A DNA stretch of 36,746 nucleotides from Planctomycetaceae bacterium (GTDB lineage: Bacteria; Planctomycetota; Planctomycetia; Pirellulales; Pirellulaceae), in NCBI GenBank assembly GCA_016795075.1, contig JAEUIP010000009.1:1-36746 (forward strand), given 5' to 3'. Shown one piece after another: positions 1 to 9,378 of the stretch (position 1 is the first letter of the stretch; each line of letters begins with the position of its first letter). A model generated the notes under the pieces. The model saw nothing but the letters and a program-made list of their open reading frames with translations. It was not told where the DNA came from and searched no databases. Both the position numbers and the translations under genes were made by a program.

Positions 1-60
1 GGTCCAACCTCAGAGCTGTTTTGACGGTCGACGGTTCGATACCGCTGGCAGCGAGTGTAT

Positions 61-91
61 TCATCCGCAGATCGGCTTTGCCATCCGTGGG
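61..91 (+). repeat. 31-nt dispersed repeat, copy 1 (inverted partner at 23121-23151)
   Basis: Positions 61-91 match the reverse complement of 23121-23151 at 29 of 31 bases by hand alignment. Both copies sit about 60-150 bases from a copy of the 112-nt repeat (232-343 and 23204-23315), but in opposite relative orientation. They may therefore be separate modules that keep landing in the same kind of intergenic site. Confidence 0.7.
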
Positions 92-162
92 TAGTCCGCC
101 AGCCAGGCAAGTGATCGTCTTTGGTTCACATGCGGTTAAGAAGTGAGTATTGAAAAATGGAA

Positions 163-253
163 ATTGAAGAATGCAAAATGCTGACAGCCATTGCTTGTTC
201 GCGGAATGCCTGAAACTAGACGTTTGGAACCTTTTGAATTTTTCATTCTTCAA
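163..253. repeat. AT-rich inverted repeat, ATTGAAGAATG arms
   Basis: ATTGAAGAATG at 163-173 is the exact reverse complement of CATTCTTCAAT at 243-253, and the surrounding A/T-rich bases pair partly as well. The right arm belongs to the 112-nt repeat at 232-343. This could be the terminal inverted repeat of a small palindromic element about 90 bases long. Confidence 0.5.
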
Positions 254-343
254 TAATCATTAATCATTCAAACGTCAGAGCCCGCGATGGTTATTTCGAA
301 GCTCTCGAAGTTCGAAATCCGGAACTTGTTTCGCGACAAATCC
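232..343 (+). repeat. 112-nt dispersed repeat, copy 1
   Basis: Aligned without gaps to 23204-23315, with about 13 differences in 112 positions by hand count. Both copies begin with TTTTGAATTTTTCATTC, both contain GAAGTTCGAAATCCGGAAC, and both lie downstream of the 3' end of a minus-strand gene in the same orientation. This copy ends 92 bases from the FHA-EAL stop; the other ends exactly on the nadE stop codon. I see no coding potential. Confidence 0.8.
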
Positions 344-435
344 CAACCGGAAGTTCGAGCACGGGCAGGGGTTGTTGTTGGCTCCTTCCGGTCTCGTTTC
401 GCCGCAGAGAATGCTTCACGGAGTTGTCCAAATGG

Positions 436-1557
436 TTAGCTGGGTTGGCCGAAGAGCTTCGTCGAGTCCAACAATTCTCGATGGGGACGTCCGTACAGAT
501 ATCCTTGACCCAATTCGAAACCCATTTCCCAGCACGTCCCATGTTCCGCTTCTGTCTCGACGCCTTCCGCTAAAGTTTGGGCCCCGGCGTTTTTGGCAAT
601 TTGCACCAGAGACTTGAGCAATTCTTGGCGACTTGCGGGTGCGCGGTCGATGTCGCGAATGAGCTGCATGTCGAACTTGAGCACATGGGGTGGGACATCC
701 GCCAGTTCCAGCAACCGACCTTGCCCCGCGCCAAAGTCATCGTAGGACAACCTCATGTCGAATTCACGCAACAAAGTGTGGAGCGACTTCATCATCGCGG
801 GTTCCGTGATCGCTGCTTCATGGATTTCGATTGTGATTTTTGCTGTAGGGAAGACGGCTCGCAGGTCTCGGAGCGAGTTCACGAAGCGCTCGGTCACGAC
901 TTCCGTAGGATGCGTGTTCAGGAAAATCTCTTTGTCACGCTGCGTGCTCTCGCCAGCCTTGCGGAGCCCTTCGTGACGCAAGATCTCACTCAACAACTCC
1001 TGCTGCCCCAATCGCTCGGCCGCCGCGAACATCAAACCGGGATTGGTCAAACCATCCAGATCGCTGCGGGCCAACAACTCGTACCCCACAACTTTTTGAT
1101 CGGCCAACTCCACGATCGGTTGAAAATTTGGGACAACGGCCCGTTCGGTTAACAACTGATCAAACAGCAAAAGTGTTTGCGCCCAGGGCAGGATGCCCTC
1201 TTCCATGGTTCCATCGTGCTGCGTGTCGCTGTGACGTCCCACTTTGTACAGTGAATTCGCGAATTGCAACAAATCTCCCACGACGACCACCGATTGTTGA
1301 ACTCGCTGCCCATTCACGTAAGTGCCGTTGGTGCTACCCAAATCTTCCACAACCAGTTCGTCGCGCACGCAAGACAATCGGGCGTGCCTTTTGGAAATGC
1401 CGTTGGCGTTCAACACAATATCGACTTCAGGTGAACGTCCGACAATCAATTCTCGCATAGGCAAGTCGATCGCGCGTCGTTGCTGCGAGCCTTGCCCAAA
1501 CTCGGTCAATATCCAACGTTGCTTGAGGTTACTGACCGTGGCTTCTCTTATCGACAT
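436..1557 (-). CDS. FHA-EAL protein, predicted c-di-GMP phosphodiesterase
   Basis: The product has 373 residues. Residues about 20-105 form an FHA domain, which binds phosphothreonine (VGRSPEVDIVL, SKRHARL, GSTNGTYVN). Residues about 125-365 form an EAL domain, the family that hydrolyses cyclic di-GMP. The signature is ELL instead of EAL (GYELLAR), but the expected metal, substrate and catalytic residues are present: Asn in FLNTHP, Glu in IEIHE, DD in YDDFGAG, Lys in LKFDMQLI, Glu in LAEGVET and Gln in GQGYL. Activity is therefore plausible. The frame is open upstream to 1998, but that part overlaps the kinase gene. The ATG at 1557 has AAAGG 8 bases before it. The gene starts 62 bases after the kinase stop, so co-transcription is likely, and the FHA domain may read phosphorylation made by that kinase (inference). 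Confidence 0.9.
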   Translation of the reverse strand: MSIREATVSNLKQRWILTEFGQGSQQRRAIDLPMRELIVGRSPEVDIVLNANGISKRHARLSCVRDELVVEDLGSTNGTYVNGQRVQQSVVVVGDLLQFANSLYKVGRHSDTQHDGTMEEGILPWAQTLLLFDQLLTERAVVPNFQPIVELADQKVVGYELLARSDLDGLTNPGLMFAAAERLGQQELLSEILRHEGLRKAGESTQRDKEIFLNTHPTEVVTERFVNSLRDLRAVFPTAKITIEIHEAAITEPAMMKSLHTLLREFDMRLSYDDFGAGQGRLLELADVPPHVLKFDMQLIRDIDRAPASRQELLKSLVQIAKNAGAQTLAEGVETEAEHGTCWEMGFELGQGYLYGRPHRELLDSTKLFGQPS

Positions 1558-1619
1558 GTTAAGAACCTTTCCGTCTGTATTTGAATCAAGTCCATGATGA
1601 TTTTGGGAAGAGAATCGGA

Positions 1620-4600
1620 TCAACGGGAACCGCCATCGAATTGGAGTTGTTGGATCAAACAGGGTGGAAACCCTTTCAACTCCACGGACTTGGCGATCAC
1701 CCGAGCGCCAGGAACATCTTCCAGGCATTGCTCGACAGCGGGGTCCGTAAAGACGGGCGCTGTCATTAACAAACCTTGGCTGGCCACTTGACCAAATGCC
1801 AAGGTTTGCCGAACCGTCGAACCGAAGTAGTCCAATCGCCCATTCTGGGTGGTCATGAGCACCGGTCCGCGATGGATACAAACGCTGAGGTTCGGCGCGA
1901 CCGCTTGGGCGTCCGTCCCTGCAGGCTCCAGAGCCGAGTTGATCCGTTCGACGGTAGGACCCAAAATGCGAATGGCTGCACGAACGCTTTGTTGGCATTC
2001 GGGAAAGGCCGCCACGAACACGTCGCCTTCGCTTTTGACGAATGCTCCGTCGGCCGCCACCACAAATTCCTCACAGCGCTGAAACGTGTTTTGCAGGAGC
2101 CGGTACGCAGTGGCATCGCCGAGCTCTCCATAGAGCCGCTCCAAATCCAACAACCGCACCGCAATCAATGTCAAATCGTCGGCTGTCACCGCCTGAGTGC
2201 GTTCAAAGCGTTGTTCCGGAAAATATTCACGGAACTTCGGCAAAGCCGATGCCACCGCTGCCGTGACGACGGTTCCGCGGGAAACCGTTCGTTCCAGCCG
2301 AACGACTTCCGCGCGGTCTTGATCGTTCGTTAGACTCAACAACACCGTGCCTCGTCGCAAGGTCAAAGTATGGCCTACATTTTTTAGTTGGCTGAGGCAA
2401 AGGTCCAGACTTGATGGGGCGGTTTGAGCCCGCACCTGAAGCAACTGCGATTGTCCATTGCCAACCGCACGCAGCAGATAACAGCCATTATCCAACTCGA
2501 CACGAACTTCGATTCGTTCGTTTGCTTCGCAACGCAACTGTGTCAAGACATGAGGCGCTTGCATCGGTCCGCCAATGCAATAGGTGGCCGTATCGGCCTC
2601 ACGAATTTCGGGATGCGAATGAAACACCATCTCAATCGAATTGGCAATGTCGGATTGAAAATCCGCATCACAAAACTCGCAATGCGTGTGTTGTCCGATT
2701 TCTTGTAAACCATCGGCAGTCGCAGCCGAGACGCGACACGTCGGGCACAGGATTTCCCAGTGCAATTTTAGCAATCCACAACGGGCCGCGACCAAACAAG
2801 TGTCGATCCAATGTTCGGCTGGGCTAGGGAACATTTCCGCCAATTCCAACGGACGAATTTGACCCAAGTCCTGGGTGGACGCGGATTTTAGATAATCGAC
2901 CAATGAAGTGGCTAACTCCAGCTTCGCCCCCAGACTCAACATTGCTTCCAATCGCTGTTCCAAGCGTCGTAGCACGACGCGGGAGACTTTGGGAGTAGGT
3001 TCGAATCGATTCATTCTCAGCTCGGGCTGACTGCTTTGAATCGAGCGGTCGATGCGTCGATAGACTTGTTCCAAGCTACGCCGCGCTTTGAACCCCGCTT
3101 CGAAACTGGCCAAGAGTCGTCCCAGCCAATGTCGCGGCTCGATCTTGATCGTGTGGTGCAACCTGGTTCCGCCACTTGGCAGAGGTTGCAATTCCACGAC
3201 GCTCGAGAACCAGCGGAACGGCCCGGACTCAAACTCGCGCAACACGCCCATCCTTTGCCCTTCGATCCATTCAAATGGATGTTCTTCCCATTCGAGTCGC
3301 AGGCCCATGATGCGGAAGGAGCCGAATCGCCGCTGGCCGCGAACGGGGTCTGCCTCGGTCCGGTAATCGACCGCGCGAAGCCCCATCGCTCGGTTCAAGC
3401 GGTCGGTGTCCGAAACAAACGGCCACAGCTCGGCCGGCGTGCTACTCAAGTCCCACGACAGGCAGTTATGCCACGGTTGCCCGCTCGATGTCGGTGGCAA
3501 CAAAGGGTGCGAGTCCAGGCCGCGGCATTCGCCGCGCACGATCTTTTCGATTTCTCGCACCACTTGGGCAGCGTCGGCCGGCCGCTTGTCCGGATTCTTC
3601 TGTAGCATCAGCGCCAGGAGCTCGCAGGTGGCGTCCGCAACCGTTGGATGAAGGCGGCGAATGTCGGGTGGAGGATCGAAACAATGCATGGCCGCCAATT
3701 TCATCGGATCGTCGGCCACAAATGGCGCCCGACCCGCCAACAGACCAAACAACGTCACGCCCAATGCGTAAACATCGGTAGCTGGGGATAAGCCGTCGGT
3801 GCCTTTGAATTGCTCGGGGGCCATAAACAGCGGCGTTCCCAACAACGATCCCTGTTGCGTGATGGCCAACGACTCTTGCTGTTCAAGACTTCGCGCGATC
3901 CCAAAGTCCGTCAACTTGACCAGGAACTTGGACAGCGGTTCGTGCTCGAGGTTCTCCGAACACGGTTCGCGTCGGCCCAGTAAAACGTTCTCCGGTTTGA
4001 TGTCCCGGTGCACAATGCCGTTGGCGTGCGCGTCGACCAAGCCGCGCGCGATATCGGCCACCACGGCCAGCGATTCTTTCTCATCCAAACGACCCCCACG
4101 CGCGGCCACCCAGCGCTTCAGGTCTGTGCCGTCGACATATTCGAGGGCCAGATAGTGAATGCGTCCATCTTGGCCACAGTCGATCAATCGGGTCACGTAC
4201 GGATTATTTAGCTGAGAGAGCAGCCGCGATTCTTTCTGAAATCGCCGAATGCTCTGGGCAACGTTGCCCGTGGGACGCAGGATCTTCAAGGCCACGCGAT
4301 CTTCCGTCGCCAAATCCGTCGCACGAAACACTTGCCCCATGCCACCTTGACCCAACAAAGCTTCCAAGCGGAATCGAGCCACGGTATCACCTATCTCCAG
4401 GCCCCGGTCCTCATTGCTGTAGGAAATCGTGCTGGGATCGAGTTCCGCGGTTGCCGAGGCATCGGCCGACTTTGTTACGGTGATCGGTTGAACCAAAATC
4501 TCTTTCGTCGAGGTGTCCTCGTCGATGGGTTGGCAGACAATCGAGGGCTCGGTCGGTAACGGGGTCGGTGGCAAGACGCTGGTTCCCCGGACTAGAATTT

Positions 4601-5273
4601 GGCACCACTGATCGTACACCACGTATTCATGATCTTCGATCGTCTGTCTTAACAGCTGCTTGACTTGGGCTCGACATCGTTGTCCCACAAGTTTCGTAAA
4701 TTCTGTTTCATCGACGATCGGAGCCAGAATCGTACTCACGATTTCCAACACGCCACGAATATCTTGTTCGACAGGACCTGGCTCGACATGCGGCGCACCA
4801 ACATAGAAGCGCTCCAGAAAGTCGATCTCCGGCAGACCCGCTGGGTTCATGCCAATCGACGCGACGCTCGGGCGTCCATGCAGCAGCCCCAATTGAATAG
4901 CGTGAAAGAACGTGCTGAAAATCTCGGATGCGACATGCCAACGTTCCGCAATGCTCGAGTCGATAAGAAACTCTGCCAACGATTGTGGACTGCGCGAAAG
5001 AGTGAGGCGCGGAGGCTTGTGAGTGAGATCGCAGGTTACAATTCGTTTGATACGCTCTGGCGGCATCAAACCCAGCAAGCGCCGTTGTTGGGCCAGTCGC
5101 TCGAAATCAGCATTCGATTGAACACCCAGCAACCAACGACTTTCCCATCGTTCGTCAGAATTTGGGTCCCCAATAAAGACGGAGGCTTCCTGTGCTAAAG
5201 GACCTGCTGTCCAGGCATCGGTCGTGGGCGCCGGCAGCGGGACTCCCGCCTGAGCTTCGGTTTGCAACAACAC
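1620..5273 (-). CDS. Ser/Thr protein kinase fused to SRPBCC-like, zinc-ribbon-like and class III cyclase-like domains
   Basis: The product has about 1217 residues. Residues 1-270 look like a degenerate kinase fold without a glycine loop or HRD/DFG motifs (weak inference). Residues about 295-575 are a full Hanks-type kinase: LGQGGMGQVF, VALKIL, HRDIKPENVLL, LTDFGIAR, MAPEQF. A region resembling the SRPBCC/DUF5939 part of bacterial adenylate cyclases follows (about 600-760), then a CPTC...CEFC pair near 845-870, likely zinc-binding. The last 180 residues resemble a class III cyclase. Metal aspartates (D1043 in LLDLERLY, D1084 in KSEGD) and a Lys/Asp adenine-type pair (K1080; D in RLDYFG) are visible. 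The transition-state Asn and Arg of the usual TVNxAxR are replaced (STVRQTLAF), so cyclase activity is doubtful. No membrane segment is seen. The GTG start touches a palindromic element. The FHA-EAL gene is downstream. Confidence 0.85.
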   Translation of the reverse strand: MLLQTEAQAGVPLPAPTTDAWTAGPLAQEASVFIGDPNSDERWESRWLLGVQSNADFERLAQQRRLLGLMPPERIKRIVTCDLTHKPPRLTLSRSPQSLAEFLIDSSIAERWHVASEIFSTFFHAIQLGLLHGRPSVASIGMNPAGLPEIDFLERFYVGAPHVEPGPVEQDIRGVLEIVSTILAPIVDETEFTKLVGQRCRAQVKQLLRQTIEDHEYVVYDQWCQILVRGTSVLPPTPLPTEPSIVCQPIDEDTSTKEILVQPITVTKSADASATAELDPSTISYSNEDRGLEIGDTVARFRLEALLGQGGMGQVFRATDLATEDRVALKILRPTGNVAQSIRRFQKESRLLSQLNNPYVTRLIDCGQDGRIHYLALEYVDGTDLKRWVAARGGRLDEKESLAVVADIARGLVDAHANGIVHRDIKPENVLLGRREPCSENLEHEPLSKFLVKLTDFGIARSLEQQESLAITQQGSLLGTPLFMAPEQFKGTDGLSPATDVYALGVTLFGLLAGRAPFVADDPMKLAAMHCFDPPPDIRRLHPTVADATCELLALMLQKNPDKRPADAAQVVREIEKIVRGECRGLDSHPLLPPTSSGQPWHNCLSWDLSSTPAELWPFVSDTDRLNRAMGLRAVDYRTEADPVRGQRRFGSFRIMGLRLEWEEHPFEWIEGQRMGVLREFESGPFRWFSSVVELQPLPSGGTRLHHTIKIEPRHWLGRLLASFEAGFKARRSLEQVYRRIDRSIQSSQPELRMNRFEPTPKVSRVVLRRLEQRLEAMLSLGAKLELATSLVDYLKSASTQDLGQIRPLELAEMFPSPAEHWIDTCLVAARCGLLKLHWEILCPTCRVSAATADGLQEIGQHTHCEFCDADFQSDIANSIEMVFHSHPEIREADTATYCIGGPMQAPHVLTQLRCEANERIEVRVELDNGCYLLRAVGNGQSQLLQVRAQTAPSSLDLCLSQLKNVGHTLTLRRGTVLLSLTNDQDRAEVVRLERTVSRGTVVTAAVASALPKFREYFPEQRFERTQAVTADDLTLIAVRLLDLERLYGELGDATAYRLLQNTFQRCEEFVVAADGAFVKSEGDVFVAAFPECQQSVRAAIRILGPTVERINSALEPAGTDAQAVAPNLSVCIHRGPVLMTTQNGRLDYFGSTVRQTLAFGQVASQGLLMTAPVFTDPAVEQCLEDVPGARVIAKSVELKGFPPCLIQQLQFDGGSR

Positions 5274-5376
5274 TAGGCTTTGTCCTCAACGGGGTCTGAC
5301 CCTTTAGTGGGCATACAAAATCCCGGACAAAAAGACACGACTGGAGAGTGTCAGACCCCTTTTAGGACAAAGCCTA
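5274..5376. mobile_element. MITE-like palindromic element, TAGGCTTTGTCC family, copy 1
   Basis: The ends are TAGGCTTTGTCC and GGACAAAGCCTA. Inside, GGGGTCTGACCCTTT faces an imperfect GTGTCAGACCCC, and an asymmetric core reads GGACAAAAAGACACGACTGG. The same plan occurs at 10396-10500 and, decayed, at 18773-18870 and 10341-10393. There is no coding capacity, so any movement would need an outside enzyme. An IS200/REP-associated Y1 transposase is the usual partner of such hairpins (family knowledge, not seen here). The left edge directly adjoins the kinase GTG start. Confidence 0.75.
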
Positions 5377-5839
5377 GGACGCTCTCCCGACGCGGCAATG
5401 AGTTGGGAAGGTTCGAAGCGCGGGGTCATCCCCCGCGCCTGCCAAGATTAGCTCATGGATAGAGTCCACCACGACCAACGGCAAGACAAATTCGCGCCAG
5501 CCGATTCAAAGCTAACGATTGTGAGAATAATGCCGTGCCGGGCTAAATAGGGCTTCGCTGTCGGAGCCTGGCAAGCCACAAAGGAACCAACTCATTCGAT
5601 TCACGACGCTGACGTTAGAGGCCGGGCGCGCCACAACACAGCGAAGTCCGCAACGATAATGATCTCGGATGCTGACCGGGATGGATCGGCCGCGTTGAGG
5701 AAAAAGGAGTGCACCACAAGAGAGGGGCCGCCGCCGAGAAGACATAGCACAATTGATGAACCCCGCGGCTCAACCGAGATGAACTCGGAGGGGGCCGCGA
5801 TGGTCGTATACGGGCGTCTTGAGTTTCCCTGTGAGCAGC
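5377..5839. other. Intergenic region, no gene seen
   Basis: About 460 bases between the palindromic element and the 3' end of the TPR-CHAT gene. The only structure I can point to is a GC-rich hairpin (GCGCGGGG at 5418-5425, CCCCGCGC at 5431-5438) with no T-run. Short open frames have no recognisable motif. A promoter for the kinase gene would have to lie here or inside the adjacent element; I cannot place it. Confidence 0.55.
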
Positions 5840-8800
5840 CTACTGTCGTGAGGGAGTTTCCACTTTCGGCTTGTCGCCACCCACTGGGCCTTCACCACCC
5901 GGCGGCTTTTCTCCGATGACCGGCTTCGGCTCGGCGGGTTTTGGTTCCGCAGGTTTTTGTTCACCCGGTGGTTGTTCCCCAGGTTTGACATCTGCTGGTT
6001 TGACATCGCCGGGTTTGACTTCCGTCATCGGCTTGTCGCCACCAGCCTCGGCAGCACCGGCCTCGGCAGCACCGGCTTCTCCAGGCGGTTTGTCGTTTCC
6101 GGCTGCCGGGTTGACTCCGTCCGCATTGGGAGGCGCGGCTGCGGGGTCGCCACCCAATTGCAAGGCTCCGGCTTCTCCGGCCGGCGCCTCGTCGGGTTCG
6201 CGATACCAACTACCCCGATCGATCACCATTTGACCAGCCCACCAAAAGGGATGATCGGCGGTCGTCGGCGCTTCGCCACGGGCATTCCGCAAGCGAGTTT
6301 GCCGCGCGACATCCAACGGAGCTTTGCGAATTTCCAAAATCGCTTCGCGCATGGCAACTGCCGTTGTGGATTCCGACATTCGTTTCAGCACGGCGGCCGG
6401 CAAATCATAAGGTACATGACCACCCGCCCGCCAACGCGGCAAGACCATGCTTTGACAACCCGCGGCCATGAGCAGCGTGCTGTAAAACTCCAATTCCTCG
6501 CCCACCAAGTTTCCTTTGATACCATCGACGATTGCCGAGTTACCACCCGCGACATACAAGAACTCGGGGCCGACATTCGGATAGCCAATCCAGCGGTCCA
6601 AGTCCAATTGCAAATACCCGTCCTTCTTGTTCGCCGGACCTGACCACGGCGCGGGCCACAGCGGCTGTTTGATTTCATGCAGATAAATCATCGCATTGAC
6701 CAAAGTGCCCACGGCTTGTGTGGGAACTTGGCCGCCTTCGACCGTGGTCAGTTGCGGCCACGCCCCACGCAAGGCGGTCGTCGAATTGGCGGCCCAATCA
6801 TCTTCGTCGCGGAGATCAATCTTGCCGGGATACAACACCGCCCGCTGCAAACGCTTCGGTCGCTGATCACTAAACGCCAAGCTCAATGATGGCGCGTATC
6901 GCACCGCGACTTTATCGATCAATAGTTCACTTTCGGGTGCCTCGCCCAACGCAAAGGTCTCGAACGGCAAATACCAGAACATCCCTCCCGGCACCACGAC
7001 AACCTCGTCGAAGGAACTCCAAAACTCCGGGGTCCCGTTGGGAATCATCGCCTTGAACATCTGATGCGAGGCCTTCTTCCAAGTCTGGTCCGTGACCACT
7101 TTCGGATCCAACACGGCCGACGGACTCGTGTGTCCCCAACTCTTGGCCAAGCCCCGAATGGCTTTGGCGACGTTGGCCTGGTTCAAGGCCGATTGATGGA
7201 CGACCTTATCTTTGGTTACCAAGAACGAATGGTAGATGTTGTTATGAAAAACCACGACCAAACACAAGGTCTTGGCCGGGATCAGCGTTTGGATTCGCTC
7301 CAAGTCGACCGGTGGCGGGAACAACAGAGGAATCGCTTCCCGACGCACCGAGACGTGAACCAACTGGCTTTCAATTTGCGCGCCGAGCAAGTTCAACGTG
7401 GCGACTTCTTCCTCCCAAGCCTTCAACTCCGCTTCGGGCGGGGCCACCGGTTTGGTTTGCAGCTGGACAAGCGCCGCCTGGGCACGGTCCAAAGACTGTT
7501 TGAGATTCGTGAATCGCCCGTACAACTCGGTTTGCTTTCGCCGCATTTCCGGAGTCAGTTCATCAGCGTTTCGCGTCAACAATTGGCGAAACGACATCAA
7601 ACGGCCACCTAATGGCAATCGCGAAAAGAATTGGACGCGGCGGAGATTCTCGGACGCGAGCAACGCTTCCGGAAAGTTCCGCTTGTTCAAGTGAATCGTC
7701 AACGCATCGGCCAAAAATAGACTTCGGTCACCGGTCAGGTACGCGAGACACTCAAACGGATCGCGATCCCAGTCTTGTTGGGTCGGGTCGCGGAGCACTC
7801 GTTCGATCAACGCCGTGAGCGCGGTCGTCGTTAAACTGCGACGGCGAGCCGGATTGACCAACATCTCGATCTGAAAGGCCCACGGTGTTGCCGGTCGATA
7901 GGCAACCAGCGCCGCGCGCAAGGGTTGCAAGTTATCGACTCGGCCTTCGATGACCGCAAAAGCCTGCTCCAGTACATTCAATCGCAGCGCGAGTTCGCTT
8001 CTTTTCAAGTCGGCGCTGCGTAGCAGCCCAGTGGCCGTTTCTAAATACTGCGCGGCGACAGGGTTCTGACCGTTCTCAATCGCATTTTCGGCCGCGACCA
8101 TCGCGAACTGCGCCTGAGCCACGCGCATGCCTTGCACGCGCGCCCACTCGAAGGCAAGGTCCAATTCCGGCAATGGTTGATCACGATTCACGGCGACATG
8201 CGCACGACCGGCCAATACCAAACTCTCGCGAACCAAATCCAGTTGATTGAAAAACGCTGCGGAGTAACTGGCTTCCAACAAGGTGGCCTTGGCCAAGCGG
8301 TACTCGCCCATCAAATACTGATTCCAACCCATCTGCAACAAGGCCACGGGAGTCAGTGGGTGGTCCACACCGTTGATTTGCAAATACTGTTGCAAGATCC
8401 CCGTCGAGCGTTCGTAGTCACCTTCCCCGGACACCGAAATCCCGTACAGGATGGAACCCATGGTCGTGGGCAACGCCCCGGGGAGCATCGCGCGTGACTC
8501 ATTCAATTGGGCTCGCAAGGTCCGAGCCGGTGCGTCAACCTGGGACAGCGAACCCAGAATCTGATCTCGCCGCCGAATGACCAACGCCATCGCTCGATAC
8601 ATTTCGATCACATTCACCGGGACGATGCGCTCTTGCGGAATCCGAGTCGCGCCTTTTTCTCCGGGTACGATAATATCCTGGCCAAAGCGAACGGAAAAAC
8701 TACTCGGGAATCGACCGATTGACGGAGCCCGCGTGGGTTGCCCCCAAGTGATTCGCGCGATCCGGATCGCATTGGTGTCGGGTGTGACGGGCTGAGCGTC

Positions 8801-9217
8801 CCACTGCTCGACACGAGCGGCCCAATTGACGACCGCCGAATAGATCTCGATCGCTTCGTCGAAGGCTTGCATGGCTCCCGCGTAGTCGCCGGCTTGATAG
8901 CGAGTCTCTCCCATCAAGTACAGGTAGGCGGTCGAATCAACCCAACGTTGATTGCCTTCGCGATAACCGCCACGATAAAGATTTTGCGCGACTCGCTCCG
9001 CCCCGCGGAAGTCGCCGCTCAAAAGAACCGAGTTCTGTGACTGAAGCGAATAGTAATCCGGCATCGGATACTGGCCTTGCGCGAAGCCACGCTCAGGCAG
9101 CATTCCCCAGATCACCAAACCAATGATGAGCGTCAGACCTCTTATGGAACGCAATAAAGACACAATCGTCGCCGCACGCACAATCGGCGCGACCATCTGA
9201 TTCGTTGACAACGGCAT
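5840..9217 (-). CDS. Secreted TPR-CHAT domain protein, catalytic dyad apparently lost
   Basis: The product has about 1125 residues. The N-terminus is a signal peptide (hydrophobic LTLIIGLVIWGML, cleavage likely after GFAQ near residue 47). Residues about 60-500 are alpha-helical repeats of TPR type (YLMGETRYQAGDYAGAMQAF; GEYRLAKATLLEASY). A coiled stretch lies near 560-620. Residues about 640-1000 match the CHAT fold, a caspase-like protease superfamily, around VVVVPGGMFWYLPFETFALG. The usual HxxxHG histidine and the C-x-T cysteine motif are not visible; the equivalent segment reads VAGGNSAIVDG. It is therefore more likely a scaffold than a protease. The last 110 residues are low-complexity Gly/Pro/Ala/Glu/Lys with repeats such as GDVKPADVKP. 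The ATG at 9217 is preferred over TTG 9223 because GGTGG precedes it by about 6 bases. The unknown gene 9379-10284 is upstream on the same strand. Confidence 0.85.
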   Translation of the reverse strand: MPLSTNQMVAPIVRAATIVSLLRSIRGLTLIIGLVIWGMLPERGFAQGQYPMPDYYSLQSQNSVLLSGDFRGAERVAQNLYRGGYREGNQRWVDSTAYLYLMGETRYQAGDYAGAMQAFDEAIEIYSAVVNWAARVEQWDAQPVTPDTNAIRIARITWGQPTRAPSIGRFPSSFSVRFGQDIIVPGEKGATRIPQERIVPVNVIEMYRAMALVIRRRDQILGSLSQVDAPARTLRAQLNESRAMLPGALPTTMGSILYGISVSGEGDYERSTGILQQYLQINGVDHPLTPVALLQMGWNQYLMGEYRLAKATLLEASYSAAFFNQLDLVRESLVLAGRAHVAVNRDQPLPELDLAFEWARVQGMRVAQAQFAMVAAENAIENGQNPVAAQYLETATGLLRSADLKRSELALRLNVLEQAFAVIEGRVDNLQPLRAALVAYRPATPWAFQIEMLVNPARRRSLTTTALTALIERVLRDPTQQDWDRDPFECLAYLTGDRSLFLADALTIHLNKRNFPEALLASENLRRVQFFSRLPLGGRLMSFRQLLTRNADELTPEMRRKQTELYGRFTNLKQSLDRAQAALVQLQTKPVAPPEAELKAWEEEVATLNLLGAQIESQLVHVSVRREAIPLLFPPPVDLERIQTLIPAKTLCLVVVFHNNIYHSFLVTKDKVVHQSALNQANVAKAIRGLAKSWGHTSPSAVLDPKVVTDQTWKKASHQMFKAMIPNGTPEFWSSFDEVVVVPGGMFWYLPFETFALGEAPESELLIDKVAVRYAPSLSLAFSDQRPKRLQRAVLYPGKIDLRDEDDWAANSTTALRGAWPQLTTVEGGQVPTQAVGTLVNAMIYLHEIKQPLWPAPWSGPANKKDGYLQLDLDRWIGYPNVGPEFLYVAGGNSAIVDGIKGNLVGEELEFYSTLLMAAGCQSMVLPRWRAGGHVPYDLPAAVLKRMSESTTAVAMREAILEIRKAPLDVARQTRLRNARGEAPTTADHPFWWAGQMVIDRGSWYREPDEAPAGEAGALQLGGDPAAAPPNADGVNPAAGNDKPPGEAGAAEAGAAEAGGDKPMTEVKPGDVKPADVKPGEQPPGEQKPAEPKPAEPKPVIGEKPPGGEGPVGGDKPKVETPSRQ

Positions 9218-9378
9218 CGACAACCACCCGTTCCCTGTAAGAGAAGTCCCTGGACACCCCTAAATATAGCCCTGCCATCGCCAGAAATCCAGGAAATGTT
9301 CCGGCCAGAGAGAAAATCGTAGTCTCCGCCAGGAGCTTCGATGGGGATTAATGGCAACCGAGCACAAGATTGGCGGTG

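Larger units (their letters stand above)
1..435. other. Intergenic region, repeats only
   Basis: I see no credible gene here. Short open frames on both strands have no recognisable motif. The stretch holds a 31-nt repeat (61-91), an AT-rich inverted repeat (163-173 against 243-253) and a 112-nt repeat (232-343), all described separately. It lies downstream of the minus-strand FHA-EAL gene, so it may also carry that gene's transcript end. Confidence 0.6.

Noticed and set aside
577-1152. 191-codon open frame on the plus strand
   Set aside because: Antisense to the EAL domain; no motif.
1558-1998. N-terminal extension of the FHA-EAL protein
   Set aside because: It overlaps the kinase-cyclase gene in another frame and looks like a shadow translation.
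5418-5438. Intrinsic terminator
   Set aside because: A GC-rich hairpin with no T-run on either strand, and it is not placed just after a gene end.
5871-6643. Plus-strand frames of low complexity
   Set aside because: They are the complement of the Gly/Pro/Lys-rich tail and CHAT region of the minus-strand gene.
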